Counted from the first letter of the stretch, positions 9,528-19,701 are shown. The stretch: DNA of 64,000 nucleotides from Halothece sp. PCC 7418 (GCF_000317635.1 NC_019779.1:2170001-2234000); one strand, 5' to 3'. Notes: generated from the letters alone by a model not told the origin. Program-made: numbers and translations.

Positions 9528-10562
9528 ATGCAATCACACTTACTCACAACCTCTGTTACAGTGAAGCCCAATCAAAATGATAATCATGGTGCTAGCGGAA
9601 ATCCCCTGAGTGTCGCACCAATGATGGATCGGACAGATCGCCATTTTCGCTATTTAATGCGTCAAATTACGCGCAAAACCTTGCTTTATACCGAAATGGT
9701 CACGATTCCAGCGATTCTCAACGGCGATCGCGCAAAATTATTAGGCTTTTCTCCCGAAGAACATCCCTTAGCGTTACAACTTGGCGGAGATGACCCAGAA
9801 AAAGCAGCAGAATGCGCTCGGATGGCAGCAGATTACGGTTACGATGAAATTAATCTAAATGTCGGTTGTCCCAGCGATCGCGTGAAAAGTGGCAATTTTG
9901 GGGCGTGTTTGATGGCGCAACCGGAAACCGTCGCCACAGTTGTGGAAGCGATGCAAAATGCGGTTGAGATTCCAGTTACAGTAAAACATCGCATTGGTAT
10001 TGATGAGCGCGATCGCTATGAAGACATGAGTGAGTTTGTGAGGGTGGTTTCTGAGGCGGGCTGTCAACGATTTACCGTTCATGCGCGAAAAGCCTGGTTA
10101 CAAGGGTTAAGTCCGAAAGAAAATCGCAATGTTCCCCCTTTACGTTATGAGGATGTTTATCGTCTTAAACAAGAGTTTCCACAGCTTTTTATTGAAATTA
10201 ATGGTGGGATTAAAACCCTTCCTGAAATTAAAGAACATTTGAATCATCTGGATGCAGTGATGATCGGTCGGGCTGCCTATGATAATCCTTATTTATTCGC
10301 AACCGTGGATCAAGAAATTTATGGACAAGATGATCCACCTCCGACGATGAAGGAAGTTGTAGAAGCGATGCTTCCTTACCTTGATTATTGGGTCAATCGG
10401 GGTCTAAAACTTAATAGTATGACTCGTCATTTAATTCATATCTTTAATGGACAACCGGGTGCAAAAGCATGGCGGAGATCTTTAACGGAAAAAGGATGTG
10501 AAGAGAATGCGGGTGCAGAAGTTGTGGAAGAAGCATTAAAATTAGTCCAACATGGGGTCTAA
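9528..10562 (+). CDS. dusA: tRNA-dihydrouridine synthase A
   Basis: 344 residues from the ATG at 9528; a TTG at 9471 would add 19 residues unlike the family. It reduces uridine to dihydrouridine in the tRNA D-loop using FMN and NADPH. Signatures: LSVAPMMDRTDRHFR at the N-terminus, the catalytic loop INLNVGCPSDRVKSGNFGAC, VTVKHRIGID, FTVHARKAWLQGLSPKENR and MIGRAAYDNPY. The GNFGACLM and LQGLSPKENR blocks are DusA-specific rather than DusB/C. Its 3' end overlaps the convergent comEC gene by 21 bp. Confidence 0.93.
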   Translation: MQSHLLTTSVTVKPNQNDNHGASGNPLSVAPMMDRTDRHFRYLMRQITRKTLLYTEMVTIPAILNGDRAKLLGFSPEEHPLALQLGGDDPEKAAECARMAADYGYDEINLNVGCPSDRVKSGNFGACLMAQPETVATVVEAMQNAVEIPVTVKHRIGIDERDRYEDMSEFVRVVSEAGCQRFTVHARKAWLQGLSPKENRNVPPLRYEDVYRLKQEFPQLFIEINGGIKTLPEIKEHLNHLDAVMIGRAAYDNPYLFATVDQEIYGQDDPPPTMKEVVEAMLPYLDYWVNRGLKLNSMTRHLIHIFNGQPGAKAWRRSLTEKGCEENAGAEVVEEALKLVQHGV

Positions 10563-12737
10563 ACCTCTGCGAGGTGTCCATTGGATTGCCCCATTTTTTC
10601 CAGTAAAGTAGAAATCAATTCCTTCTTTTGTTATCTCTTGTTTTAAGTCATCAGGGATTTGATTGGCGATCGCGATCGCGCTTTTTAGATTTAATTGTTG
10701 AAACCAGCTTCGGTTAATCTCGTTACCTTCCCATAGTAAAACATCTGTTTTCCGAATCTCAGAACTGACTGTAGGAAGTCGATTTTCTGGACGTTGTAAA
10801 AATCCCCATTGTTGTTCCCCGAATATCAGGGTGAGTAACCCAGGATTGGGTTGTTTAATATTGAGACGCTGCTGATCCACTAAAGTATTATTAACACCGA
10901 TTCCTTGCTTCAAGGTTGTTTTTAAGTCTGAGATGTTTTGAATTTCATTTTCGAGAATACGTGAATAAAATAGACGGTTGAGAGTAACAAGATTGTTGAG
11001 AGCACTCCATTGATTGTTAGGACTGAGTGCGATCGCGCTGTTAATGGTTTGAATCCCTTGTTCTTGTAAAAAGGGAAGTAAAGTATAGCGAATGGTGTTT
11101 TCATTACCACAGTTAATTAAACTAACATGACCCCGATTTTGAATTAAGATCACTGCGGGTTCATCAGTGGAAAAAATAGTAATTTGCTGTAACGCTAATT
11201 TTTGATAAGTAATGGGAAGAATAATCAGCGCGATCGCGCCAATAGTGACCAGTTTCCACAGTGGTTTCCCTTGAGGAAATTGCCACACAAAAATCATTAA
11301 ACCATAAACAGCAATTAACTGCCATAAATCAATTTTTCCAAATAATAAGTAACTGCCAGGGAGTTGATTAAACCAAGAGACTAAACCAATTAAAATGTGA
11401 GTAAAAGGAGAAAGTAACAGCGCGATCGCGCTTCCTAGACTGGGCATGATTAAACCCATAAAGCCACTCAGCATTCCACCTATAATAACTAAAATAGCAA
11501 AGGGAGTCGCAATAACATTGAGCAAAATACTATAAGTAGCAACCGTTCCAAAATTAAATAACTGTAAAGGAAAAATCCAAGGAAAGATAGCAATGGGAAC
11601 TGCAATTAAAGAGGCAAGCGTTGGCGGTAAAAAATCCCACTTTTCTAGTAAAGGAGGAAGGGTGACAATTAATCCAAATGTGGCGAGAAAGCTAAATTGA
11701 AAGCCCAAATCTTGAATCCATAAAGGATTAATTAATAATAAAATAGTTGCAATCACTAGCAGCGATCGCGTTGCATTAACTTTCCGTTCGGTGAGTAGTC
11801 CTAATAATCCTGCTACTCCCATTAAACTCGCTCTTAAAATAGAAGGTTGTAATCCCGTTAACCCCACATAAAGGATTAATATCGCTAACCCAATTCCAAA
11901 GCGTAGTGAAACTTTTAAATGGCGAGTAATTCCTAAAACAACACCCAGTAATAGGGAAACATGAAAGCCCGAAGCTGCTAAAAAATGCGCGAGTCCTGCT
12001 TTTAGAAATTGATCTTGAAGATGGTAGGGTAAATTAACGGCTTTGCGTCCTAAAACCATAGAACTAACCAGTTCTCCTTGAGGACTTCCTAAAGCATCCA
12101 GATGAACCTGAATTATCCGTTCTCGCAATTGCCAAAATCCCCAATTCTGATTTTCAATAACAGTGACTTCTCGCCCACTAATTCCAGCAAAAGCCCCATT
12201 TTTTTGGAGATAGTTCTTAAAATCAAACTGTCCAGGATTATCAGGTGGAGAGGGTTGATAAAGATAGCCTGTAACCTCAATGGTAGCAGTGGGATTTAAT
12301 TGAGTTTCCAACTGAGCGGGAACAGTGGTGTAAAGTTTTCCCTGGTATTTTCTCCTGTCATCTTTCACTCCTTTCACTGATAGCCAAAACCTTAATTTTC
12401 CACTCTGATTGAAAGTAGGAGCATCTAAAATTTTTCCAGTAACAGTAACAACTGTGCCATTTTTGTCAGGAGGAATAATCTGACTAATCTCGTTTTCTGC
12501 TGTTGTTGGGAAACGTAAATGAAAGGATAAAAAGGCAAGGAGAGTAATAAAAATAATGCCCCATGCTGAGCGCAATTTGAAACCCCACCAATGATAAATC
12601 GGAGCAACTCTTAACAGAATCACCCCTCCCAGAATTAGAGTTAATGTAATCGTTAGCCAATATTGCTCGAATCCTGAAGCAATTAAAAGACCAACAATAT
12701 AAGTACAACAAAAAAGCGGAACATCTTTGGCAGACAT
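10542..12737 (-). CDS. comEC: ComEC/Rec2 competence DNA channel
   Basis: 731 residues from the ATG at 12737; the longer frame to 12995 only overlaps the next gene. The order is: N-terminal membrane segments, a DUF4131 OB-like domain, a multi-span Competence domain (FLAASGFHVSLLLGVVLGIT is the family signature), and a C-terminal domain in the metallo-beta-lactamase position. In the C-terminal domain the usual DVGQGD and HxHxDH metal motifs are not seen (IQNRGHVSLINCG and ALSPNNQWSAL instead), so it looks degenerate. ComEC passes single-stranded DNA through the inner membrane during transformation. It starts 17 bp after the stop of the CrtISO-like gene, so co-transcription is likely. Confidence 0.88.
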   Translation of the reverse strand: MSAKDVPLFCCTYIVGLLIASGFEQYWLTITLTLILGGVILLRVAPIYHWWGFKLRSAWGIIFITLLAFLSFHLRFPTTAENEISQIIPPDKNGTVVTVTGKILDAPTFNQSGKLRFWLSVKGVKDDRRKYQGKLYTTVPAQLETQLNPTATIEVTGYLYQPSPPDNPGQFDFKNYLQKNGAFAGISGREVTVIENQNWGFWQLRERIIQVHLDALGSPQGELVSSMVLGRKAVNLPYHLQDQFLKAGLAHFLAASGFHVSLLLGVVLGITRHLKVSLRFGIGLAILILYVGLTGLQPSILRASLMGVAGLLGLLTERKVNATRSLLVIATILLLINPLWIQDLGFQFSFLATFGLIVTLPPLLEKWDFLPPTLASLIAVPIAIFPWIFPLQLFNFGTVATYSILLNVIATPFAILVIIGGMLSGFMGLIMPSLGSAIALLLSPFTHILIGLVSWFNQLPGSYLLFGKIDLWQLIAVYGLMIFVWQFPQGKPLWKLVTIGAIALIILPITYQKLALQQITIFSTDEPAVILIQNRGHVSLINCGNENTIRYTLLPFLQEQGIQTINSAIALSPNNQWSALNNLVTLNRLFYSRILENEIQNISDLKTTLKQGIGVNNTLVDQQRLNIKQPNPGLLTLIFGEQQWGFLQRPENRLPTVSSEIRKTDVLLWEGNEINRSWFQQLNLKSAIAIANQIPDDLKQEITKEGIDFYFTGKNGAIQWTPRRGLDPMLD

Positions 12738-12753
12738 CGGTCTAGAGAGGGGA

Positions 12754-14268
12754 TTAACTGACGGTTTTCCACAAACTATGGGTTTGTTCGGGTGAAACGA
12801 AGCGATTAGCACATAGAATACCAGAAGCAGCGACTGCAGGAACACCAATTCCAGGAAGGGTACTATCACCGACGCGGTAAAGTCCAGAAATCGGGGTTTG
12901 ATCGCTGGGAAACAGCCCCTCTTTGGCAGAAATCGCAGGACCATACGTGCCTTGATATCGTCGTAGATAATGAGCGTGAGTGAGGGGAGAACCAATTAAT
13001 TCTAAAGTCACGCGATCGCGCACATCGGGGATAATTTTCTCTAGAGCCTGATACAAAGATTCTGCTTTGGCGCGTTTCTGTTGGGGATAGTGATCATCCC
13101 GTTGCCAGCCGTGATAGGGTTCGAGAGTATAAGCATGAATCAAATGTTGTCCAGAAGGAGCAAGATTCGCATCCCATACTGTCGGAATGGAAATCATACA
13201 AGTATTACCAGGCGTTGTAATCTCTTGGTTACTATCATGAACAACCACATGATGACCGTTGAGAGGGTCTAAGCCTTCAGCATTAATTCCGAGATGGAGG
13301 TGCATAAAACTCTCCACCGCAGGAGTAGTCAGACTCTTTTCCCGAAAAGACGGGGGTAAGTCTTGGGGAGATAATAGCTTGCTATAGGTATCCCAAAGCG
13401 TCGCATTTGAGATGACAATCGGCGCAGAAAGCGTTTCACCATTTTTAAGACGGATGCCCTGGGTTTTGCCGTTACTGACTAAAATCTTGTCCACATGGGC
13501 ATTCAGGCGGAGTTCTCCCCCCCAGCGCTTGAAGCCTTGCACTAATGCTTCCACAATCGCGCCACTTCCCCCAACAGGATATTCAACTCCCACGCGCGAT
13601 CGTTCTCCTAACATAAACGCCACTTCGGGCGCGATCGTTCCTTCTGCTTTTAAGCCAGACAGGAGGAAACATTCTAAATCAATCAAACGCTTCACCCAAG
13701 GATCTGTTACTGTTTTCTGGGCAATATCCCCCACTGAGGAAGCAACCAGTGGTAAGTTGGGGAGGAATTTGAGTAAACTCGGTAAGTATTTCGGGAATAA
13801 TACCTGTAAGATTTTCCAATCGGGACGTAACTCAATGGTGGGGATATCTTTTAAGCCTGCATACAGTCCTAACATTTCCTGAACAAAGGCTTGATATTCT
13901 TTTGCCCCTTGTGCGGTAACTTTTGCAATTTCTGCACAATATTGATCGTTATCTTGGTAAGCAGCAAACGTTCCTTCTGGAAAATGAAACTCACCAAGCG
14001 GATCATAGGGGACCGTTTCAATTGACTCTCCCAGAAGGCTTAAAACCTGTTGCAAGGGGTTCAAACTGTCTTTGTCTGTTCCAATTCCTGCATAGAAAGA
14101 GGGGCCAGAATCAAAGGTAAAGCCTTTGCGGGTAAAACTGTGGGCTGCACCCCCAGGAATGCCATGACTTTCACAGATGAGGACATTGTAACCATAACGA
14201 GCGAGTAAACTCCCCGCAGTCAATCCCCCAATTCCACTACCGATAATGATGATATCTTGAGGCCTCAT
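12754..14268 (-). CDS. CrtISO/phytoene-desaturase-family FAD oxidoreductase
   Basis: 504 residues from the ATG at 14268. A GTG at 14304 would add 12 residues that merely translate a heptamer repeat, so I reject it. The N-terminal Rossmann motif is IIIGSGIGGLTAGSLLARYG, followed by GGAAHSFTRKGFTFDSGPSF; the C-terminal FAD motif is GLYRVGDSTLPGIGVPAVAAS. Length and motifs fit carotenoid isomerase (CrtH/CrtISO) and related desaturase-like proteins, which act on polyene hydrocarbons at the membrane. I cannot tell CrtH itself from its paralogs without a tree. It lies between an MFS transporter and comEC on the same strand. Confidence 0.75.
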   Translation of the reverse strand: MRPQDIIIIGSGIGGLTAGSLLARYGYNVLICESHGIPGGAAHSFTRKGFTFDSGPSFYAGIGTDKDSLNPLQQVLSLLGESIETVPYDPLGEFHFPEGTFAAYQDNDQYCAEIAKVTAQGAKEYQAFVQEMLGLYAGLKDIPTIELRPDWKILQVLFPKYLPSLLKFLPNLPLVASSVGDIAQKTVTDPWVKRLIDLECFLLSGLKAEGTIAPEVAFMLGERSRVGVEYPVGGSGAIVEALVQGFKRWGGELRLNAHVDKILVSNGKTQGIRLKNGETLSAPIVISNATLWDTYSKLLSPQDLPPSFREKSLTTPAVESFMHLHLGINAEGLDPLNGHHVVVHDSNQEITTPGNTCMISIPTVWDANLAPSGQHLIHAYTLEPYHGWQRDDHYPQQKRAKAESLYQALEKIIPDVRDRVTLELIGSPLTHAHYLRRYQGTYGPAISAKEGLFPSDQTPISGLYRVGDSTLPGIGVPAVAASGILCANRFVSPEQTHSLWKTVS

Positions 14269-14308
14269 TTGTCCTTTGTTATTTGTTATTTGTTCACTGG
14301 TCACTGAC
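14269..14308. repeat. Heptamer tandem repeat (STRR)
   Basis: Degenerate heptamers (TTTGTTA twice, then CACTGGT-type units) fill the spacer between the MFS gene stop and the CrtISO-like start, and create a false GTG start at 14304. Confidence 0.7.
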
Positions 14309-15913
14309 TTATTGCTCCCGTTTTTCCGCTAACTCCATGCAAATCTGCTGATGCACTTCCCGCGTTAAAGGATAAAAATAGGCAAGAATCAGTCCCCCAA
14401 TGAGACTGACCATGGGTAACGGCGCGATCGCGATGCGAATCGCAAATAAAGCACTGTCTGGCTGTTGAGGAGGAGGTTGACCCGGTACCGATTCAATAAA
14501 CCCCGCCCATTCTAAACTTTGACCCACCAGAAACAAGCCTAATGCTAACCCCATTTTTTGTAATAACACCATAAACCCATAAAAAATCCCTTCCCGCCGT
14601 TGTCCCGTTTTCAGTTCATCCAGTTCAATCACATCAGGAACCATTGACCACGGAATCAAATACGCCACAGACACGCCAAATCCAGCTAAAATCGCCAAAC
14701 CATACATTAATCCCACTTGTCCTGGTTGTAAGAAAAATAAACCAATTTGGGCGATTAACCAGAGTCCAGTGCCTAAAGCATACACCACTTTTTTCTCCAC
14801 CTGTTTACTGACCGCCCCCCAGACAAATAACATCACCAAAGCGGTTCCTTGTACCGCTAACGCCGTTTGGGGGAAAGCACTTTCCGGTAAACCCATCCAA
14901 CTAACCACAAAGTAAGGCAAAATCGAAGCAGTGAGTTGAACCCCTAACCAAGAAAACAGATAAATCCCAATGACAAACAAAAACGGACGATTGTTAAAAA
15001 CGATTTTTAACTGTTGCGAAAAGGGGAGACTCATGTTCTGTTGTTTCGGTAAAGGCGTACTGGGAACAGGCGGTTGATTCCGTTGTACAAAGAGAGTCGT
15101 GGCAAATGTTCCGATTAAAATTGTGAGTAAAGCCCCAACGACTGCCAATAAAAGATTATTATTTTGAACAAATTGGAAAATGCCATAAATCGCGCAAATT
15201 AAGCTAATACCGAATAAAACAAAGGATAGAGGCTGTTTCCGTGCTGAAGCAATCAGGGGTTTACGATCGCGCTCTTGTAGGCTTAAACTGCACCAAAAAA
15301 TGGGAATGGTGGAGATGATCGCCATGATCAAACCTAGAATAAAATACTGTTTCTGCTGTTGATCGGGGTAAGCATCAATAATGAGTCCCGCAAGAATTAA
15401 AGACAGAATACTTCCCCCTAAAGAAAAGGCAAAGCGAAAACTATTCAGGCTAGTGCGTTCGTTATAATCTTGGGTGAGTTCGGGGGTCAGAGCGGTATAA
15501 GGTAAGTTAACGGCAGTGAAGGCAATATTAAATAAAATCCCGATCAGCACATAATAGGCAAACAGTGACCAGTCATTAATGGTGTCATTCGTGCTAAATG
15601 TCGGGACAATCCATTGCAGAATAAAGAGTAAGCAAAAGGGAATTGCTCCAAAAAACATCCAAGGCAGTCGTCTTCCCCAAGGGCTATCCGCGCGATCGCT
15701 CCACATTCCAATAATTGGATCATTAATGGCATCGGCAATTTTACCAATCATTAAAATACTTCCAGCTAACCCCGGTGGCAGTCCAGCGACTTGTGTAAAG
15801 AAATACAGCAGAAAAAACACTAAAACATTTGCTGTAATCGCTGGACCGAGATCTCCCGCCCCATAAGTAAGTTTTGTAATAAAGGTTAATTTTTCAGAAG
15901 ACTTAGCAACCAT
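14309..15913 (-). CDS. MFS transporter, GPH sugar/cation symporter family (MelB-like)
   Basis: 534 residues from the ATG at 15913 (a TTG at 15919 would add two). About twelve membrane spans. The GPH/MelB hallmarks are clear: KLTYGAGDLGPAITANVLVF at the N-terminus, KIADAINDPIIGMWSDRADS with the Na+-site Asp residues, and PWGRRLPWMFFGAIPF. C-terminal half: AYLIPWSMVPDVIELDELKT, a typical GPH loop. The family moves sugars or related solutes with Na+ or H+; the substrate here is unknown. It is upstream of, and on the same strand as, the CrtISO-like gene. Confidence 0.85.
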   Translation of the reverse strand: MVAKSSEKLTFITKLTYGAGDLGPAITANVLVFFLLYFFTQVAGLPPGLAGSILMIGKIADAINDPIIGMWSDRADSPWGRRLPWMFFGAIPFCLLFILQWIVPTFSTNDTINDWSLFAYYVLIGILFNIAFTAVNLPYTALTPELTQDYNERTSLNSFRFAFSLGGSILSLILAGLIIDAYPDQQQKQYFILGLIMAIISTIPIFWCSLSLQERDRKPLIASARKQPLSFVLFGISLICAIYGIFQFVQNNNLLLAVVGALLTILIGTFATTLFVQRNQPPVPSTPLPKQQNMSLPFSQQLKIVFNNRPFLFVIGIYLFSWLGVQLTASILPYFVVSWMGLPESAFPQTALAVQGTALVMLFVWGAVSKQVEKKVVYALGTGLWLIAQIGLFFLQPGQVGLMYGLAILAGFGVSVAYLIPWSMVPDVIELDELKTGQRREGIFYGFMVLLQKMGLALGLFLVGQSLEWAGFIESVPGQPPPQQPDSALFAIRIAIAPLPMVSLIGGLILAYFYPLTREVHQQICMELAEKREQ

Positions 15914-16081
15914 AAGCAAATGTTCTGTAAAAGAATTTTTGAAACTGTATTGAAATCAATTTAGAATAGACTTAGGTGAGATAAAACGGACTTAAGTAAG
16001 ATCAAGATCATTTTAAAAAAGTAATTGTCTCCCGTTTTCCAAAGTTAGACTTTATCATCAGTAAAATTCCTGAAGTGAGTA

Positions 16082-17368
16082 ATGAGCGATTATCAAACCT
16101 TAAATCACCGTTACCTGTTCACTAAACTCAGCAAATATGCTCGAAATGGCTTTACAGGACGGTTAAGTATTAAAGTTGAGTATAAGCCTTCTTGGCGCAT
16201 CTATTTCAGTGCAGGGTCTATCATTTGGGCAAGTGGAGGCATCCATCCCGTTCGGCGGTGGCTGAGACAACTCAAAGGATGTCACTGCCAAATGACTGTT
16301 CCTCTAGGCATGACAGAGCAAGAATTATTATCCGCGCCTTATGAGTGTTGGGATTATTTAGCTCTCTCATTACTGATGCAAGAAAACTATATTAATTCTG
16401 ATCAAGTTAAATCGATTGTTGAAGGAGCAATTTCGGAAGTTTTATTTGATATTGTCCAAGGATTGGCGCAGATTTCCAAAGAAGATATGAATCAGGTGAA
16501 AATGCTGCGTAAACCAGAGGTTCATCCTTGCAATCAAGAGCTCCTACTCCCTGCGTGGATGTGGCGCACAGAATCGGCTAAACAACGGGTTTTAAATACT
16601 TGGGAAACGTGGTTAAATGCAGGCTTAACTTATTTTTCTCCTGATGCAGGGATAATAGCAAATCAAGAAGAATTAGAGACTCAGGAGTTACACTCTCTCG
16701 CTCAATACTTTCTCAATATTGAAAGGGAAGAAAAAACCTTACGGGATCTCGCAATGGATAATCAGACGACAGTTTTAAGTATTTTACAAACCATGAAAAA
16801 ATACTTAGATCAACATCTGATTCAATTTAACTCAGTCCCCGATTTATGGAAAACCACTTCTCAGAAATCTCAAAATCATGTTGGCTCTCATTTAGGACAC
16901 AACACCATCCTACCCAATCATAAAACTGATGCAGGAATTGATGATGAACTGACCCAAGCCAAACCCACTCATCATCCGTCTTTACGGACTCCCATGTCAG
17001 GATGGCTTAAACATTCCAGAGGAAATACCATCTCGGGAGGTTATCCTTCGGAAGAAGGGGTGAAGGTCAACGTGATGGAAACTTTGGTGGCGCAAGAGGT
17101 CGAGCAACAATTAAAAGCCCTCCCCCGAGCAAGTGCTGAGTGTATTACCAAGCTCGATGTCATTACTTATGCCTTAAATCGACTTCCTCCTTTGTATGCA
17201 GCCAGTAAAGAAGGCATTGCTCATCAAAAAGAAGAAGCCAAACAAAAGCATCAACAGGCGATTAAGTCAGCCGTAAAACGCGCGATTACCGCAGTACAGC
17301 GCGATCCGATACGGAGGGGGACTCGCATTCAATCCCCCAATGATGTTTCCGCAGAACACCCCCATTAA
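16082..17368 (+). CDS. PATAN (PatA N-terminal/DUF4388-like) protein fused to ComFB domain
   Basis: 428 residues. Residues about 5-250 resemble the N-terminal PATAN region of PatA-type response regulators: a small beta domain with GFTGRLSIKVEYKPSWRIYF and AGSIIWASGG, then a helical part. There is no receiver domain. After a low-complexity linker, residues 328-412 match the ComFB family: VNVMETLVAQEVEQQLKALP, then DVITYALNRLPPLYAASKEG. Cyanobacterial ComFB proteins have been reported as c-di-GMP receptors controlling motility or competence. This fusion would join a PATAN interaction module to a second-messenger sensor. It stops 3 bp before the convergent ispG stop. The domain calls are mine from motif memory. 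Confidence 0.7.
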   Translation: MSDYQTLNHRYLFTKLSKYARNGFTGRLSIKVEYKPSWRIYFSAGSIIWASGGIHPVRRWLRQLKGCHCQMTVPLGMTEQELLSAPYECWDYLALSLLMQENYINSDQVKSIVEGAISEVLFDIVQGLAQISKEDMNQVKMLRKPEVHPCNQELLLPAWMWRTESAKQRVLNTWETWLNAGLTYFSPDAGIIANQEELETQELHSLAQYFLNIEREEKTLRDLAMDNQTTVLSILQTMKKYLDQHLIQFNSVPDLWKTTSQKSQNHVGSHLGHNTILPNHKTDAGIDDELTQAKPTHHPSLRTPMSGWLKHSRGNTISGGYPSEEGVKVNVMETLVAQEVEQQLKALPRASAECITKLDVITYALNRLPPLYAASKEGIAHQKEEAKQKHQQAIKSAVKRAITAVQRDPIRRGTRIQSPNDVSAEHPH

Positions 17369-17371
17369 AAC

Positions 17372-18583
17372 TTATTCTGGGTCAACCCAACGTCCATCCT
17401 CTTTAATCAGATTGATTAACTCTTCAACGCCCTTTTCTTCAGGAACACGCTTGATTTCTTCTCGTCCTCGATAGAGTGCAATGTAACCCGCTTGTTTGCC
17501 AACATAACCATAGTCAGCATCTGCCATTTCCCCAGGACCGTTAACAATACAGCCCATAACAGCAATATCTAAGCCTGTGAGATGATTGGTTGCAGCACGG
17601 ACTTTTTCTAACACTTCTTCGAGATTAAATAGGGTGCGACCGCAGGAAGGACAAGCCACATACTCCACCATGGTTTTGCGGAGTCCTAACGATTGTAAAA
17701 TGCTGTAACAGACAGGAATTTCTTTTTCTGGCGGTTCAGTGAGAGACACCCGAATGGTATCGCCAATTCCTTCCGCCAATAACGTCCCAATTCCTGCGGT
17801 GGATTTGATCCGTCCGTATTCTCCGTCTCCCGCTTCTGTCACCCCCAAATGCAAGGGATAATCCATTCCTAACTCATCCATCCGTTTGACCATTAAACGA
17901 TAAGCAGCCAACATTACAGGAACGCGGGAGGCTTTGAGGGAAATAATGAGGTTATGAAAATTGAGAGACTCACAAATTTTGATAAATTCAAGTGCGGACT
18001 CAACCATTCCTTCTGGGGTATCGCCATAGGTAAAAAGCATCCGTTCCGCGAGAGAACCATGGTTAACCCCAATCCGCATCGCTTTTCCTTGATCGCGCAA
18101 GGAAATCACGAGAGGTTCTAACGTTTCGCGTATTTTTTCGCCAATTTCGTCAAATTCGGCTTGACTGTATTCAGTGCGGTCAGTTTTAGGCTTTTCAAAA
18201 ACATATAGCCCTGGATTGATTCGCACTTTATCCACGTGCTTAGCCACTTCGAGGGCAATTTTCATCCCATTATGGTGAACATCAGCCACTAAAGGCACGG
18301 GTTGATAAGTTTCTTGGAGACGAGTTTTGATATCTGCCAGCGCCCTAGCATGAGCCATACTAGGAACGGTAACACGAACAATTTCACAGCCAATTTCATG
18401 AAGCCGACGAATCCCATTCACTGACCCTTCAATATCGAGGGTGTCTTCGTTGATCATCGATTGAACAACGACAGGGTGTCCGCCACCAATGGTGACATCT
18501 CCCACAGGGACGGGGCGAGTTTTACGGCGATGAATTGTTGTATCAAAAGCTGGGGTGGTTTGAGGGTTAGATAGGGTTTGCAT
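17372..18583 (-). CDS. ispG: (E)-4-hydroxy-3-methylbut-2-enyl-diphosphate synthase
   Basis: 403 residues, full length. It converts methylerythritol cyclodiphosphate to HMBPP in the MEP isoprenoid pathway, using a [4Fe-4S] cluster. Motifs: [19 protein letters not shown] at the N-terminus, [15 protein letters not shown], the cluster cysteines in [11 protein letters not shown] and GCIVNGPGE near the C-terminus. The plastid-type insertion is absent. It is downstream of the BioD/DRTGG gene (32 bp), so the two may be one transcript. It supplies precursors for the carotenoids and phytol used by other genes here. Confidence 0.95.
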   Translation of the reverse strand: MQTLSNPQTTPAFDTTIHRRKTRPVPVGDVTIGGGHPVVVQSMINEDTLDIEGSVNGIRRLHEIGCEIVRVTVPSMAHARALADIKTRLQETYQPVPLVADVHHNGMKIALEVAKHVDKVRINPGLYVFEKPKTDRTEYSQAEFDEIGEKIRETLEPLVISLRDQGKAMRIGVNHGSLAERMLFTYGDTPEGMVESALEFIKICESLNFHNLIISLKASRVPVMLAAYRLMVKRMDELGMDYPLHLGVTEAGDGEYGRIKSTAGIGTLLAEGIGDTIRVSLTEPPEKEIPVCYSILQSLGLRKTMVEYVACPSCGRTLFNLEEVLEKVRAATNHLTGLDIAVMGCIVNGPGEMADADYGYVGKQAGYIALYRGREEIKRVPEEKGVEELINLIKEDGRWVDPE

Positions 18584-18615
18584 AGGTCTGGGTTATTATG
18601 GTTTCAAGATCAAGA

Positions 18616-19701
18616 TTAAACCAACTGAACACCAAGTTGATTAATGAGACGATCAACATCAAAATGTTGACTCATTAAGTCTTGGATAAATCGGACTTTG
18701 ATCGGTTCTTGAATCCGAACTTGTTTAAATGTTCGTTCTGCAACTTCTACTGTTGTTAGGGTATCAAACTCAACAGCAAGAATGGGAATTTCTAGGGTTT
18801 CAGCACGGGAGAGGATAAAGTCTTGCGGTGGCACATGACCCGTTAAAATTAAACAGTGTGCCGAGGTTTCGAGGGCAGCTAATTGTAAGTCGCTGCGATC
18901 GCCGCCCGTAACAACAGCCAAGTTTTTCCCTTTACGAAAATACTTCAACGCAGAGTTAACATTCATCGCGCCAATGGTTAATCGTTCCACCATTAAGTCC
19001 AGCCGATCGCGCCGACAAAGCACTTCTGCTGACAACTGTTTTGTCAGTTCTCTAACGCTGACACTATGGAGTAAATCACTTTGAGGCAACATTCCAAACA
19101 CAGAAACGCCTTGCTTTTCCAAAAAGGGTTTCACTTCATCACGAATCTCGGATTCTGCTTCTGGGGGAATATCATTAATAACCACCCCTAATAACTGATT
19201 CCCGAGTTGTTTCTGTGCAGCCAAGACTTGATCCAACACCCGTAAGGAATGGTAGCGAACCACCAGTAAAATCGGTGCGTTTAAGGTTTCCGACATCTGC
19301 TGCGTAGAAAGAGTAAATAAACTCCCTTCCGCCAAGGTGGCGGGGGCTTCAATCAAGCATAATTCGCGATCGAAACTGTGAATGTAGTCTTTTAGGGCTT
19401 GAGAATAATCTCCGATTTGATGCGTTTTTGTTGTCTGGGCGATCACAGATGGGGATAAGTTAATGAGGGGAGTTCCCACCTGTTCCTGCGATAACTCTAA
19501 TGCTTTGGCGATGAACTGCACGTCATCCTCGACGGTTTCTGTTTCTTCTTGGTGCAAATAACTTCCTACAGGCTTGCTATAACTAAGAGTCAACCCTTGA
19601 TTCCGCAATTGGTGGGCAAGTCCGAGAATCGTTGCTGACTTCCCACTGTACGCTTCTACTGAAGCAATGATCAGAGACTTGGCAGTTTTCGCCACACCCA
19701 C
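18616..19701 (-). CDS. BioD-like/DRTGG protein (phosphotransacetylase N-terminal type)
   Basis: 361 residues. The N-terminal about 200 residues form a dethiobiotin-synthetase-like P-loop domain (IIASVEAYSGKSATILGLAH, where a standard Walker A would be GxxxxGKS/T). It is followed by a DRTGG domain (about residues 215-320; VVTGGDRSDLQLAALE). This two-domain unit makes up the regulatory N-terminus of long phosphate acetyltransferases; the PTA catalytic domain is absent here. Stand-alone versions are common in cyanobacteria, with unassigned function. It probably precedes ispG in one transcription unit. Confidence 0.8.
   Translation of the reverse strand: MGVAKTAKSLIIASVEAYSGKSATILGLAHQLRNQGLTLSYSKPVGSYLHQEETETVEDDVQFIAKALELSQEQVGTPLINLSPSVIAQTTKTHQIGDYSQALKDYIHSFDRELCLIEAPATLAEGSLFTLSTQQMSETLNAPILLVVRYHSLRVLDQVLAAQKQLGNQLLGVVINDIPPEAESEIRDEVKPFLEKQGVSVFGMLPQSDLLHSVSVRELTKQLSAEVLCRRDRLDLMVERLTIGAMNVNSALKYFRKGKNLAVVTGGDRSDLQLAALETSAHCLILTGHVPPQDFILSRAETLEIPILAVEFDTLTTVEVAERTFKQVRIQEPIKVRFIQDLMSQHFDVDRLINQLGVQLV

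Noticed and set aside
12737-12995. N-terminal extension of comEC
   Set aside because: It lies entirely over the CrtISO-like gene in another frame; the ATG at 12737 gives the normal ComEC start.
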